DNA of 64,000 nucleotides from Cladocopium goreaui. Lineage: Eukaryota; Sar; Dinophyceae; Suessiales; Symbiodiniaceae. Both the position numbers and the translations under genes were made by a program. Every line of letters begins with the position of its first letter. Position 1 is the first letter of the stretch. Under the pieces are notes generated by a model, which ran no database searches, was not told where the DNA came from, and saw only the letters and a list, made by a program, of their open reading frames with translations. The stretch lies in contig CAMXCT020000891.1 of the NCBI GenBank assembly GCA_947184155.2, positions 162,501 through 226,500 of the forward strand, in the 5' to 3' direction. This document shows, piece by piece, positions 1 through 10,724 of the stretch.

Positions 1-548
1 AACCCCCTGCTCGTTGGTATACTAATTCAAAACGAACGATCGAAACCCATGTGCTGCACGCCTGAAGATGCACAGATGTGTCGGATTGGAACTTATCTGC
101 AACATGGACTTCTTCGCGCTAGCTACCTTGAACATGTGGTCCCAACCGAACTAATCACCAGAACATTCTCTTTGATTCAGGGTTCAGCACATACACTCAC
201 TCACAAGACACGCAAATCTACGGATTGAGGAAGAAACATGCTGGTGACGCGTGATAGGACAATCATCAAACTTACCGGGTCATCAAGACAATCCTGGGCA
301 CTGACCTTTCGGATCTTATACTAACATACATGCAAAGACTGCTGCGAACTGGGTTGAACATGCTCAGCTGTTATGATGTTTTTCGATACACTCGCAAGTT
401 CGTAAATCTACGGTCGAACCACTCTCCACGATTTCGCAAGATGTCTCACGGTGCAGTGGGCTTCTTCGTGCCAGCTATCTAGAACATGTAGTCCGAACTG
501 AACTAATCAACATAACATTCCCTTTGATTCAGGGGTCGGCACACACAA
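1..548. repeat. Left copy of a ~550-bp direct repeat
   Basis: This stretch is nearly identical to 4249-4797, with only scattered substitutions and short indels. Homology stops sharply after GGTCGGCACACACA, where the left copy runs into unrelated sequence and the right copy into a (CA)n run. The left edge may lie outside the window. The repeat also contains an older internal duplication: the part around 110-235 resembles 467-548. With the matching copy it brackets a 3.7-kb interior, like long terminal repeats, but no TG...CA ends, reverse transcriptase or integrase are visible between them. Confidence 0.85.
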
Positions 549-2080
549 CAAGCCCAGTATGGGCACATGCTTTTCCACCCCTCTTAGGCACGCCTGTTGC
601 TCGGACTAAGTAAATTGAAATGTCACCCCTCATGCCAATTCAGGTGAGCACCTTGTTTGCTTGATTGTAATACAAAACAATAGGTTGTTTGTGTTGGAAC
701 AGCGAAGCATTAAAGACCATCAATCATAGAAATATTTATGTGGAAAACTTACCGCCGGGTGCTCAACATTCTGGCTGCCATAGCGCGTAATGGCTTGTAC
801 GGATAACCAAGTGAAACATACGATTGAATTAAAAACTCAACATCATGCTGTGCTTGCTTGTATGGGTGGCTGTGTCTTGCTGCTAGGCAGATGCGGCTGT
901 ATGCAGCAGAGAGCTTGTGTTGTGTGGAAGCTGCAGAGCCAAAAGATTGAAACTGCCAAGCATTGTTTGGTTGAATGTAAGACAATGTATGTTTTTGTAA
1001 GTCAATAGTGGGTTCATGTCGGTACTGTGAGTCAGGGTGCTGGTATGTTGCTCGTGGTGGTGTGTGCGGTGCTGACTGCTGGTGCTGGTGCCAGTTCCAC
1101 GGTCTGCTGGTGCTTCGCCACGACATGACTGTACAATGAAAGAACGATCGGAGCGGTACTTGAGCACGAATTAGCTCAGTCTGAAGAAACAATTCAATTT
1201 TCAAGACATTCCACTAGCAACTGCTGCTTGAAAGTTAAAGGACATCATAATCTGTACAACGCACGGACGACTCGCTCGGTGTGTGTGAGCAAAGTTGCTC
1301 TGCTCAAACTTGCACGTTATCAAGCTGCTATAAACTTCTGCTGAAACCAACTGATGAAAGCAATAGGTTCTGTCTATGCTGAACTAATCATGAAACCTTT
1401 GATGGTAGTATGGTGTCAATGCTACATGATGTTTGTTGAAGGACTCAACCACGCGTATAAAATCCACAACAAAACCCAGGTCAACCTATTGTCGTAAATG
1501 GTGCGAATTTCACCTTTTTTCACCTCACGTGTGGTATGGACTCTGTATTGAACAAGCTGGTGAAAATGTGTTGTGACAAGAATTTGCAAACCTGGTTTGC
1601 CGTTTTAAAAACGAACATATTGTCGCTTGTTCACTTGGTGAAACTACGGGGCAAGAGCTGAGGTTTAATAACCTCTCATTTCCACATCGGTTTGTAAAGT
1701 CAGCCGCGGAGCATCTTCACGCATCAGATCACTTTGCGGTGGCTCTGTTGTGTGTGTTTGTTCAAGAATCCAAATGGACTGAATGGATGCTATCGTAGCG
1801 TGGATACACCACCTTCTGTCCCTTGCCCGATGTACGATGCCATGCGTCTCGACCTCTTCCTGCTCTGTGTATGTGCCCCCGCTTGGGACGGCTTTGTGTG
1901 TTGCCCACAAGGTACCGCCAAGTACAAAAGGAACATGTGCCTTTCCGCTGAGATAGCGGTCTACTACTTTTTGAACGATGGTGCTCTCATCCATTGTTGC
2001 TGCACAGAAGAAGCCTTGAGATTGCCTGCCTGACATTGTTTCAGAACATGTTGGTAGTACCATCCCGTACAGTAAAGTTC
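549..2080. other. Interior flank without a clear gene
   Basis: No convincing gene is seen. A minus-strand frame at 1665-2192 overlaps the end of the RS/Pro-rich frame and could be a continuing exon after a frame change or intron, but its composition is unremarkable and no splice pair stands out. A minus frame at 749-1204 looks like chance. Confidence 0.4.
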
Positions 2081-3778
2081 CTAAGAAGCCAGTTTCACTG
2101 GTGGCGTGCGCCCAATGGTATTGGCAGTTGCCTGCTTGCGACATTGCTGTAGAGGTGCTGCGTGGCATGTTGCGTGGGTGTAATTGCCACACTCGGTACT
2201 TGTCATGCTGGTGGAACGTGATGCGGGCAAGCGTAGTTGGATAGGCATCCCAGTTGCAACAATATATTTTGACAGTGTATGAATGATGTGTTCTTGTGGT
2301 AGGTCAATCCCTGGTGGGAAAGATGTTTCAAGCAAGGTAGCAATTTCACGAACACTGCTATCTCTGTCTTGCAAAAAACGAAAGTACACTGATGGGGGGG
2401 TGAGTTCCTGAGCACGTGCTGCTGCTGAGTGCAAGCGCTGCTGAAGTGCTTTGTAATTGAACGGGTGGTAATGGTTTCTGACTGGCGGCTGCCATGGTGT
2501 AAGTACGGATGTGTTGCTGTCGATATTGCGTTGAACAGCTGCTTCAAGTGGGTCGTCGGAGTGGTCTTGTGCTGTTGTTGGTGTCATTGCTAAGTTAGAT
2601 GATGTTGCCGTTGCTGTAGTAGTGGATCCGTGCCTGGGTTGTGGCGCCGTACTGGCCGGTATGGCGTTGGAAGTGGCTGTTCGTGTGGCCACTCGTAGGA
2701 CTTGGGCTGATAATGTGTGTGGTGGCACCGTTGTCGGTTGTGGCGCTGGTGGCGGTGGCGGAGGTGGTAGTGGTGGTGGTAATAGTGGTGGTGGTAGTGG
2801 TGGTGGCGGTAGTAGTGGTGGTGGTAGTGGTGGCGGCAGTAGCAGTGGTGGTGGCATTGTTGTGTGTGCTGGTGTCTGCGGTGTTGTGCTTGCTATGTTC
2901 TCAGACTGCGTGGGTGCTTGGTGTTGCTGTCGTCGAGTGGATGAACGCTGATGATGGTGATGCTTAGCGTGTCTGGATCTGGGTCTGGACGATGTGCTGG
3001 GATTTCGTTCTGACCGTTTTGCCCTTGCTCTGCTGCGTGACTTGCGGTGATATTGTCGGCGATGTTGACGCTGTGTGCTTCGACTTCTTCTTCGTCTCCC
3101 ACGCCTAGATCGTGGAGTATTTGAGCGCTTGCGTCGCCGGCTGGCGTGATGTGGTGAATGTTGTTCCACTCGTTGAGGTTGAGGGCATGTAGAATGAATA
3201 GGTGGCTGTGTGGCTAGTGATGGTAAGATATTGTCTGTGTGGCTGGGTTGTGCTGTGTGTTGATGTGCTGGCGATGTGTGCTGTCCATAGTCAAAAAGGG
3301 AGCCAGTCAGGAAGTCTGGATAGTTTTGGCTTGTTGTTCCAAACAATGTAGCAGGAGCTGCTGCTGGCAATGGTGGTTGGTAAGCTGGAAAAGGTGCTGG
3401 GGATGCTGTGGCTGGAATCATGTGGATATGTGCCGGGCTAGTAGGTGTTGATGTATAGAGCTGCTGCTGTGCTGCTGGAACTGAAACTGGAAATGTTGAG
3501 TTTATGGCAAATGGCGCTGCAGTGGATGTTGTTGGCATGGTCAGCGGAGATGTTGTTGATAATGCTTGCTGAGGAGTTGGGTATGAATTTGTTGGTGGTG
3601 TCTGTGTGTTTGGTGTCCACGGTGGTGTCCCAAACATGTGTCGATACATCCAGTCTGCTGACGACGGCATATGCTCCATGAGGTAAGCGCAAACGCGGCC
3701 ACTTGCCCACTGGTGAAACTCAACTGCGGAATCAAATGAAACAATACTGTGGTTGAAGCTTGTTAGGGGGAATGACAC
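2081..3778 (-). CDS. Arg/Ser-rich, poly-proline, His-rich protein (unknown)
   Basis: This is a 565-codon open frame with strong compositional structure. About residues 1-65 are an ordinary folded-looking N-terminus (EFHQWASGRVCAYLMEHMPS). A Pro/Thr/Ala-rich linker follows to about residue 205, then an Arg/Ser/His-rich stretch to about 290 that resembles splicing-factor RS domains, then a run of Pro/Leu repeats around 315-350, then a less biased C-terminus (about 430-565). The frame begins with GTG and stays open upstream to about 3897 without an ATG; the first Met is at 3679. It is therefore either a start at 3679 or a spliced exon. It lies alone between the two direct repeats, on the strand shared by the cluster at 7-26 kb. 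An RNA-binding or nucleic-acid-packaging role is only a guess from composition. The opposite-strand Val-rich and Gly-rich frames are shadows of the proline repeats. Confidence 0.5.
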   Translation of the reverse strand: MSFPLTSFNHSIVSFDSAVEFHQWASGRVCAYLMEHMPSSADWMYRHMFGTPPWTPNTQTPPTNSYPTPQQALSTTSPLTMPTTSTAAPFAINSTFPVSVPAAQQQLYTSTPTSPAHIHMIPATASPAPFPAYQPPLPAAAPATLFGTTSQNYPDFLTGSLFDYGQHTSPAHQHTAQPSHTDNILPSLATQPPIHSTCPQPQRVEQHSPHHASRRRKRSNTPRSRRGRRRRSRSTQRQHRRQYHRKSRSRARAKRSERNPSTSSRPRSRHAKHHHHQRSSTRRQQHQAPTQSENIASTTPQTPAHTTMPPPLLLPPPLPPPLLPPPPLPPPLLPPPLPPPPPPPAPQPTTVPPHTLSAQVLRVATRTATSNAIPASTAPQPRHGSTTTATATSSNLAMTPTTAQDHSDDPLEAAVQRNIDSNTSVLTPWQPPVRNHYHPFNYKALQQRLHSAAARAQELTPPSVYFRFLQDRDSSVREIATLLETSFPPGIDLPQEHIIHTLSKYIVATGMPIQLRLPASRSTSMTSTECGNYTHATCHAAPLQQCRKQATANTIGRTPPVKLAS

Positions 3779-4248
3779 GCGGAATTCTGAAATGAAAACT
3801 CTGAGGAGGAATCTGATGGAAAAATCTGGCTTCGAAGATCTGGTATCAAATCTGGTTCTGAAGAGTGAATCTGTGCAGTGGTTTGACGCATGGTGCGAGA
3901 TCTACTTCTGTAGCATGATAAGGTGCGAACACCTTTGAACCGAATTCCGTTGGATCAACCGGCGCGGTGTAACTCTGAACAAAATCTGGTATCCCCAGCG
4001 GGCGCACCGCCAAGCTTCCCTGGCACTGTATCAGAAATCCAGGTGCGTGAAAAGCACTACACACTTAGAAACATTGTGAAGGGAGACGATGAAATGAGAT
4101 GAAATGAGAATTCATGTTTCCTCATGCTGGGTTTTTGGCTTTGCCCAGTTGCCATACTGAGATTACTGCAGGTACACACGGTTGATCAGACCGTGCATCC
4201 CACTCCAAGGCATAGCTTCATTGCATTGGGTTTGCCAAGGAGTGCCCA
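3779..4248. other. Non-coding stretch before the right repeat
   Basis: The minus frame of the RS/Pro-rich ORF continues open to about 3897. Beyond that nothing recognisable is seen. A short GATGAAAT repetition occurs near 4088-4110. Confidence 0.4.
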
Positions 4249-4797
4249 ATGCCCCTGCTCGTTGGTAGACTAATTCAAAACGAACGATCGAAACCCATGT
4301 GCTGCACGCCTGAAGATGCACAGATGTGTCGGATTGGAACTTATATGCAACATGGACTTCGCGCTAGCTATCTTGAACATGTGGTCCCAACCGAACTAAT
4401 CACCAGAACATTTCTCTTTGATTCAGGGTTCAGCACATACACTCACTCACAAGACACGCAAATCTACGGATTGAGGAAGAAACATGCTGGTGGCGCGTGA
4501 TAGGACAATCATCAAACTTACCAGGTCATCAAGGCAATCCTGGGCACTGACCTTTCGGATCTTATACTAACATACATGCAAAGACTGCTGCGAACTGGGT
4601 TGAACATGCTCAGCTGTTATGATGTTTTTCAATACACTCGCAAGTTCGTAAATCTACGGTCGAACCACTCTCCACGATTTCGCAAGATGCCTCACGGTGC
4701 AGTGGGCTTCTTCGTGCCAGCTATCTAGAACATGTAGTCCGAACTGAACTAATCAACATAACATTCCCTTTGATTCAGGGGTCGGCACACACACACA
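4249..4797. repeat. Right copy of the ~550-bp direct repeat
   Basis: This matches 1-548 along its whole length. The copy ends in a CACACA run at 4790-4803, and the sequence after it is unrelated to what follows the left copy. That is what terminal direct repeats would show; a simple tandem gene array would keep matching past 548. Confidence 0.85.
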
Positions 4798-4803
4798 CAC
4801 ACA

Positions 4804-5067
4804 CCGATTTCCATTGCCATATCGTTTTGTGAAACTTTACCAGATCATCTCCATGATGTTGCCAGTTATACCACCATTGAAACGGTGGCTCGGCTTATGG
4901 GAGAGATCCAGCCACAAATGGCGGCCAGGATGGACCTCAAATGTGGCAAGCTCTCTTCACCTTGGCTCTGTCTGGCTCCCAGGGCGTATGTGGTTTGGAA
5001 TCAGATTAACCCTCAAAAAGATAGAACAGAACAATATCCAATAGTAGAAAATAGTCGTCAATTTTAG
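4804..5067 (+). CDS. Exon-like open frame, unknown
   Basis: An 87-codon plus-strand frame reads as ordinary protein at first (ETVARLMGEIQPQMAARMDL) and ends at TAG. It starts immediately after the (CA)n edge of the right direct repeat, so it might be a truncated coding fragment of whatever sits beyond the repeat. No family is recognised and no splice sites stand out. Confidence 0.2.
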   Translation, partial: PISIAISFCETLPDHLHDVASYTTIETVARLMGEIQPQMAARMDLKCGKLSSPWLCLAPRAYVVWNQINPQKDRTEQYPIVENSRQF

Positions 5068-5646
5068 ACTTTTTTTAAATCTTTGTGTCGGGGTTACTGT
5101 TGGTACTCTCTGTCTGGTAATCGAACATAGCCTGTTTGAAGATGATTTTGCTACAAACATGATGGTTTTCCATAACTATATGTTGGGTTACCAGAAGGTA
5201 CAGGCTAAACAACCATAGTTATATCCCATCTATAAATGGGACAATCCCCACTAGAACATATCCTCCCCTGGTGAGATGTGGTCGACCTGTTCCTTGGGGG
5301 AATCCCGGGGAAATGGTCCATGGTGCCATGGTATCAGATATTCGGAGAAGGACCACGCCTATTTTTTGTTGATTTTCAAATATGTTCCCCAGGTATGTTC
5401 CCCCAAAAAATAGGAGATCATATTGCCTTGGTATCATCTTTGGATTTTCAAAGGGAACATATCTTGCCAGCGGAATTGCGGTCCTGGGGATTCACGCCCG
5501 GGGGGGGGCGTTTTTTTGTCGGACACCAAAAAGAATGATGGATCATTGGATCATTTTACATTTATTGGGGGATTCATTTAACATCATTCTACAACAGAAA
5601 CCCCAATGGTTTCTTTCTAAGCATTCTACAATGTGGGACCATAACT

Positions 5647-5725
5647 AAGTTGGTTTATTTATAACTCCAATAACTATGGTTCAGAATACTTACAACCGTT
5701 GTTGGTGTTTGTATAAACCAATTTA
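5647..5725. mobile_element. MITE family C, copy 1
   Basis: AAGTTGGTTTAT at the left and ATAAACCAATTT at the right form a terminal inverted repeat around a core with ACTCCAATAACTATGGTT. A diverged second copy with the same core order and inverted ends lies at 32204-32284, and both are followed by the same G-rich flank (ACTGGGGGG). Confidence 0.55.
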
Positions 5726-6420
5726 TGACTGGGGGGCCCAACATTCTAACCATTCCAACCACTCCAACCGAAGATCTCCACAGTTTTCCCGGTAGATTCT
5801 CTCCAAGTCCAACCCGGACACCGTAGAGGTCTCTTTCTGCGGCCTTGGCGGGGTGCTTTGAGGTCCCATTGCCGAAGTTCTTGATGTGTTTGTGTGATCA
5901 ATGAACAATTACCCGGATTTATATACTTGGATTTAATGGGATTTATATGGAATTTAGATGGAATTACTGGGATTTAATAGGGATAAAATTGGAAATTAAT
6001 GAGAATTCAAGGGATGTATAAAGAGTTTTTAGTGCTTGGAAGTCCAGTTCCAGTGAATGTGGATAGATTTCACAATAGATTTTCCATGATTTTACAAAAT
6101 CAGGAGGTGTTGGGACCCCATATCCCAACAAACATTGGGGGTTTACAATCATGGCTATACCGCTATATCGCTATGAAAGTAACCCCAACTGCACCCCCAA
6201 GCCTGTGCGGAAAGCTGAAAGTTACCGTCCAAGTGCGACATAGATATGGAAAAGCCACAAGAAATGTAGATCCATATGGCTGAGTTCAATCGTGTAAATA
6301 TTTTTTGCCTGTAAACTAGCCTCGTTAGGTCGATAAGAATATTTTCTCGCCCAGCTCAACATAACATGATGTCCTGTAGGGTAATCTAAGGTTGGCCTGT
6401 ATAGTTACCCAAATTATTTT

Positions 6421-6513
6421 CTGGTTGGTGGTTTGTTTTTTTCCATATATTGGAATAATCATCCCAACTGATGAGCTCATATTTTTCAGAGGGGTAGGTA
6501 TACCACCAACCAG
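6421..6513. mobile_element. MITE family B, copy 1
   Basis: The element begins CTGGTTGGTGGTTT and ends CCACCAACCAG, an inverted repeat of about 12 bp. It carries an internal ATCATCCCAACTGA and TTTTTCAGAGGGGTAG block that recurs in the other copies at 28153, 30097, 31124 and, in part, 47538. No coding capacity is seen. Confidence 0.7.
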
Positions 6514-6690
6514 TTTTGGAAAAGTGGGTCTCAAAAAAATATTTTTCAGGTAAACCCAAGTTTTCTGATGTGGGTTGATGGTCATTTGGAGGTTGTCCAG
6601 AAGGTTTTGTCTTCCCATTTGGGGTCTTCGACACCTTCGACCTTCTTAAGCCCCAAAATTGGATCAAACACCCAAATTCTTTCCGTTCGC

Positions 6691-6776
6691 CACTGAAGCT
6701 GCTGACGTTTTAAAAAATAGGCTCCCAGTTTGTCAGTCGTTAGGCGAATGAGCAGCAGCTGCCTATTTTTTCAGTG
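6691..6776. repeat. Short hairpin
   Basis: CACTGAA and AAAAAATAGGC on the left are matched in inverted order by GCCTATTTTTTCAGTG on the right. A GCTGCT/AGCAGC pair lies between them. It could be a tiny MITE or a structured spacer; no second copy was noticed. Confidence 0.4.
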
Positions 6777-7193
6777 GGATCACTGATGTTTCAGGCAGGG
6801 CAGAAGGAGGAAACTCCGGGATTGGCATACCATTATACCACAATATATAGGTATATACCACCATTTTACCACATTATATAGGTTTTACCAAATAATATAC
6901 CTGCTGCCCTGGATAGATAGCTTTTCTTGTCCATGTTGTTAAAAGCAAGCTTTTGCATGATATCTAGATAGATCACGTCCTCTGATATGCTTTCACGTCC
7001 TTGTTGGTGTTATTACGGTAATTTACGTCCCGGATAGCTTTTGTACATGTTAACTTATATAGGCCAAAAACACTTCAAAACACAGCAAACAAACACCCTT
7101 ATTCTTTCTTTATAGGTTATGTCCCATTCCTGTCCTGGCACCAAGCACACGGCTCTTCCCAACCCCAACAAGTCACTTCAGCTCCTTGCAATT

Positions 7194-10150
7194 TTAACCA
7201 CCTCTGGCCCATACCATTTGGATATGAACTAAGTACCGTTCAAGGGTTCTCCTTGCCTGAATTCTGGGTGAAACACACCGACTTACATAGGCCAGACGGC
7301 CTATGAAATCTTCGTCCATGGCACAGCTCACTACGGCAGGGTTTATGCAAAACTGTGAAACTGATGCCTGTTTTTTTAGGCCATGGCCTATCTCGTGAAC
7401 ACCATGTAGTTTTGGGATCAAGGGAAAGTATCGCAGGTTCAGATGATAGGCTCTGGAGGCTTGAAAGAGGTAGGACCTGAAGAAAAAGTAAAGGTCAGCA
7501 GCCAGTTCTTCAGCAACTTCCCTGCAAAGAAAGTAATCCTGGGAGAAGATCGTCCTCATGAACTTGTTCATACGCTTGGTAGCCAAAGCCTCAAGTTAAG
7601 CACCCAGCCCTGGAGGTGATATAATCCCTGGAAGTTAAGCACAGCTACACAGACCCCAAACTCGCAATATAGGTTTTGGGAAACATTGATCAGGAACCAC
7701 AATACATAATAAGAAAAACCATATATAATATACACATATAGAAGCATGCATACTTGCAGAAAAGAAACCCAGTTTTGAAGTCGTTCATCCGGCTGTATGC
7801 TATCAACCCATTGGTCACAAAAATGTTCGAAGAACATCATCCAGTTTGAAGTAACGGAAGCCTTGTTCCATGACCCGCATGGGTCTGTTGGTCCCCCGAA
7901 AGTATGGATGTCGATTCTTCTGATTACCGGGTCAATCTTCTGTTCCCGGCAGAAGCGTCGGTATTGTGATCCAATCTCTGATATTCGCTCCTCTATGTTC
8001 CTCATTGGAAGTAGCCTTTGCAGCATCATAGCTCCACATCCCACCCAGTATTTGCCCACCCCTAGGTGGAAAGTGTGCCAAGGGTCTAGGCAATGGAATC
8101 TATTCTTTCCATTTGGACTGGTGTCGTGGTAAAGCTCCCTGGTCAAAGGACTCTCCCGCTGCCATGGGACAGGTTGCGGAACGACATAGGCTTCGTCCAT
8201 GCATTTTTCAGCTTCTGTCCTTATATAGGAAGCGTCTGAAAAGGCAGATGGGTATATGGGAACCCTAGCAGGCTGGTTTGGAAAAATGCCATATCCGCTT
8301 AAAAACATATATCCAAAAGGATGCATATTCTTCATATGTGGTCAAAATCCCAGAGCAAAAAAAAAGTGGAGGCATGCACAGGCAAAGGAACATGTTCTCC
8401 CAGTCAATGCCCTGTCCACAGGTACATAGGTGACACACACCCGCTCCCTCAACTCCAAGGTCTCCTTGATCCCCAGCTCCCTTTGGCGCCCTCCGGTACG
8501 ATCTTTCTAAGTTAGCAGAGGATACCTGTGTTGCTCACACATAGTGCATTAAAAATTGTTTCCCGTATACAATGACGACATTTCTTTTAAAGAGGCATTG
8601 ATCGACCCATATTTTTTGTTTGTAAAAAAGAGGTATCAACCACTCAACAATGATCTGAACAATTTACCAAGGTGCAAGGTAACTCCAGTCACCTTTGTTA
8701 CCCAGTACTATTGGCCAGATCCTTTCATTATCCCCAGTCCCAATCTGTATGCCATCCCTCTCGCAAATTGAAAGATCCTTGACGGTCATCTCAAAGATTG
8801 CGTTCCAGACCCTCCTGTCTTCGCTGTAGAGATCCTGGACAGGGCTATATACAAATGCTTTGTATATAACAGTTTAGGTTGCCGTGCAGGACAACCCCTC
8901 ATCTCATGGTTCGATTTTATTGTATATATTATATGTATAAATTATGTGTATATATATATATATATGTAACAAACAACAAACATGACAAAACTGTTGAACA
9001 AGTTGGACAATGTTGAACATCATGGAACAATGTTTATAATCAAACCCAAGCACTCCTTGGGGCAAACGCAAATTGGCATCCTGGTTTGGAACCCAGTGCG
9101 TAGAAAATTAAGAGGTATGCCGTCTCCCATTGCACGGTACTTCTCTTTGATTTCTTCTGCCCTTTTTGAAGATCCAAACCCAAAAGCACCTTGAAAGGAG
9201 ACAATCAAAATCCCACCTCGTTTGTATGAGGTTCCCTCGTCACCATGAAGGTAAATAGGGAGGCATCTGGACAGATCCTTTTTTCTGCAATCAACATCCC
9301 CCCAAAGCTGGTGCTGTGGAAACAGGGCTCGATACTTGGACCAGAAACTCAACAACGTACCCTTGGCTTCTTGTAACGAAAGCCCTCCCAGCAAGTGGCC
9401 CAGGTCGTTCATCTTTGCCATGATACGGATAAAGTTGGACGGTTTGATCCAAGGGAAATCCTTCAATGGTGAAACCGTCTCAAAGGTCATTTCCACAGGG
9501 TAAAATAAGTTGTTCAAACGGAACACCTCGAAGACTCCTTCTTCCTGGGTTGTTTGTATATACAAAGTTGATTGAAAAATTGCGAATCCACAACAACAAC
9601 ATATGGACCTGTAATACAGTCAATGGGTTCCCTTGCCCAAAAAGATTCAGTTTTTTTTTTTGTATATGGGTGTGATATCAATGGTCGATAGCTGCATGAT
9701 ATAATCATCCAACAAAAAAACATAAACAAATCCAAAACCTCTCTATATATAAATTGATGGGCTAGGAACTGACTTTTTTCGGGGCACTGCTGCCAAAGCC
9801 GCCAGCACTGGGCATGCCATGTTGCTGCTGTAGAAACCTTCGCCCACATCGCGCATCTCAGCTGTCGCAAAGTCGATCAGTTCAGTGCATTTTTCCTTGG
9901 AGTGTCATGTTGAAGTCTTGGATGGGTATATATCACCATGGTCAGGGTTTTATTCAATTAGCAACATCAACTTCGATCATATTATAGATGGCCCAATCCA
10001 AATACTGTAGATCACATACAGAGTAAGAGACAAGATATATAGGCAGATCGATATATTATAGATCCACATGGGTTGCACATTGTAGAGCCAAGTATCTCCT
10101 CGACTATACCTCCATGCGAGCTGCCGCGCTTTATGGGAAGGACCTGGCAT
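7194..10150 (-). CDS. Locus C: intact multi-exon protein, DDE-transposase-like acidic motifs
   Basis: Seven exons read in phase on the minus strand: 10150-10079 (possible ATG MPGPSHK), 9895-9788, 9544-9068, 8834-8676, 8525-8392, 8264-7769 and 7589-7194 with a TAA stop, giving about 614 residues without a break. The intron after 8676 has a GC 5' site. Landmark motifs in order are YLHGDEGTSYK, NKGDWSYL then VSSANLERSY, a CHLC pair, DPWHTFHLGVGK, SWNKASVTSNW and AMDEDFIGR followed by VSPRIQARRTLERYL. I recall this motif order from a hugely expanded dinoflagellate family of unknown role. The Asp in HGDEG, the Asp of DPWHxFH and the Glu/Asp of MDEDF would fit a D-D-E nuclease triad as in CACTA/Plavaka-like transposases, but that is inference. 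The start codon is uncertain, because the frame is also open upstream of 10150. Confidence 0.7.
7769..8264 (-). CDS. Locus C exon with DPWHTFHLGVGK motif
   Basis: The acceptor GCTAG|GGTTCCC completes an ATG codon split across the intron (AT|G), and the donor is TGG|GTTTCT. The exon contains CLDPWHTFHLGVGKYW, a conserved block followed by a helical RISEIGSQYRRFCREQ segment and a CGSWNKASVTSNWMMFF block. Confidence 0.7.
9068..9544 (-). CDS. Locus C exon with HGDEG motif
   Basis: This is the largest early exon of locus C, 159 codons in phase 0 at both ends. Its acceptor is ACCCAG|GAAG and its donor TGC|GTTTGC; a GA site slightly downstream is also possible. It carries LPIYLHGDEGTSYKRGG and then a hydrophobic strand ILIVSFQG, the expected setting for a first catalytic acidic residue. 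Confidence 0.65.
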
Positions 10151-10724
10151 GATGAGAGTGGCTGTTTGCTGGCGCAAACCCTTATCACAAACTCTGGATG
10201 AGTGGATGAAAACCAAGTGTTTTTCCAACATATGGCATTTTGAATATGGGGCCCTTCCATTTTGTAAAGCACATATCTCTCTCCATGGGTTTACAAAACA
10301 TCATAAAATTGGATCCAGAGTTTGTGCATGGGGGTTTGTGATGGATTGGGCTGAGATTCAGAAGAATGCTTGTATGATCCAAGCGCCTTTTTTTCCAAGC
10401 CCACAGATCTTGATTGATACTGGATTGGCACTTCTGGCATGGATGTGCTATGGCTGCTATGGTATTCCACAGCAACCTGTTCGTCTATCTGCATACGTCC
10501 GATTTAAATCCCCCAAAACGGTGATCAGAGATCATGATTGGAACTGGCGCATGTGCTTTCACATGACTCTTCCACCCCACACACAGAGGGCACCCCAAAA
10601 ATTGGATTCACAATCACTTCATTTGATCCATATTTGCAACAAGTGTTCAACACTATATATAAATTATTTTAAAAGGTGAAATCATGGATAAACAGAGCAA
10701 ACGCATGGAACCCAACATGGGTGC

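Larger units (their letters stand above)
5068..7190. other. Non-coding, repeat-rich interval
   Basis: No gene is seen. The interval holds two MITE-like elements and a hairpin (listed separately), a G-run at about 5501-5509 and a cryptic GGATTTA-type repetition at 5930-6000. It lies just past the 3' end of locus C on the minus strand. Confidence 0.5.

Noticed and set aside
749..1204. Minus-strand 151-codon frame in the left interior
   Set aside because: Composition looks random, it has no splice or family signal, and it overlaps equally open frames.
2622..2967. Plus-strand Gly-rich and Val-rich open frames
   Set aside because: They are the opposite strand of the proline repeats in the minus-strand RS/Pro ORF.
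5278..5648. Plus-strand frames of about 86-88 codons
   Set aside because: They cross a G-run and repeated GTTCCCC motifs and look non-coding.
7590..7645. AGTTAAGCAC occurring twice, reminiscent of 5S rRNA box sequences
   Set aside because: The rest of a 5S gene is absent, and the stretch lies in an intron of locus C that splices cleanly.
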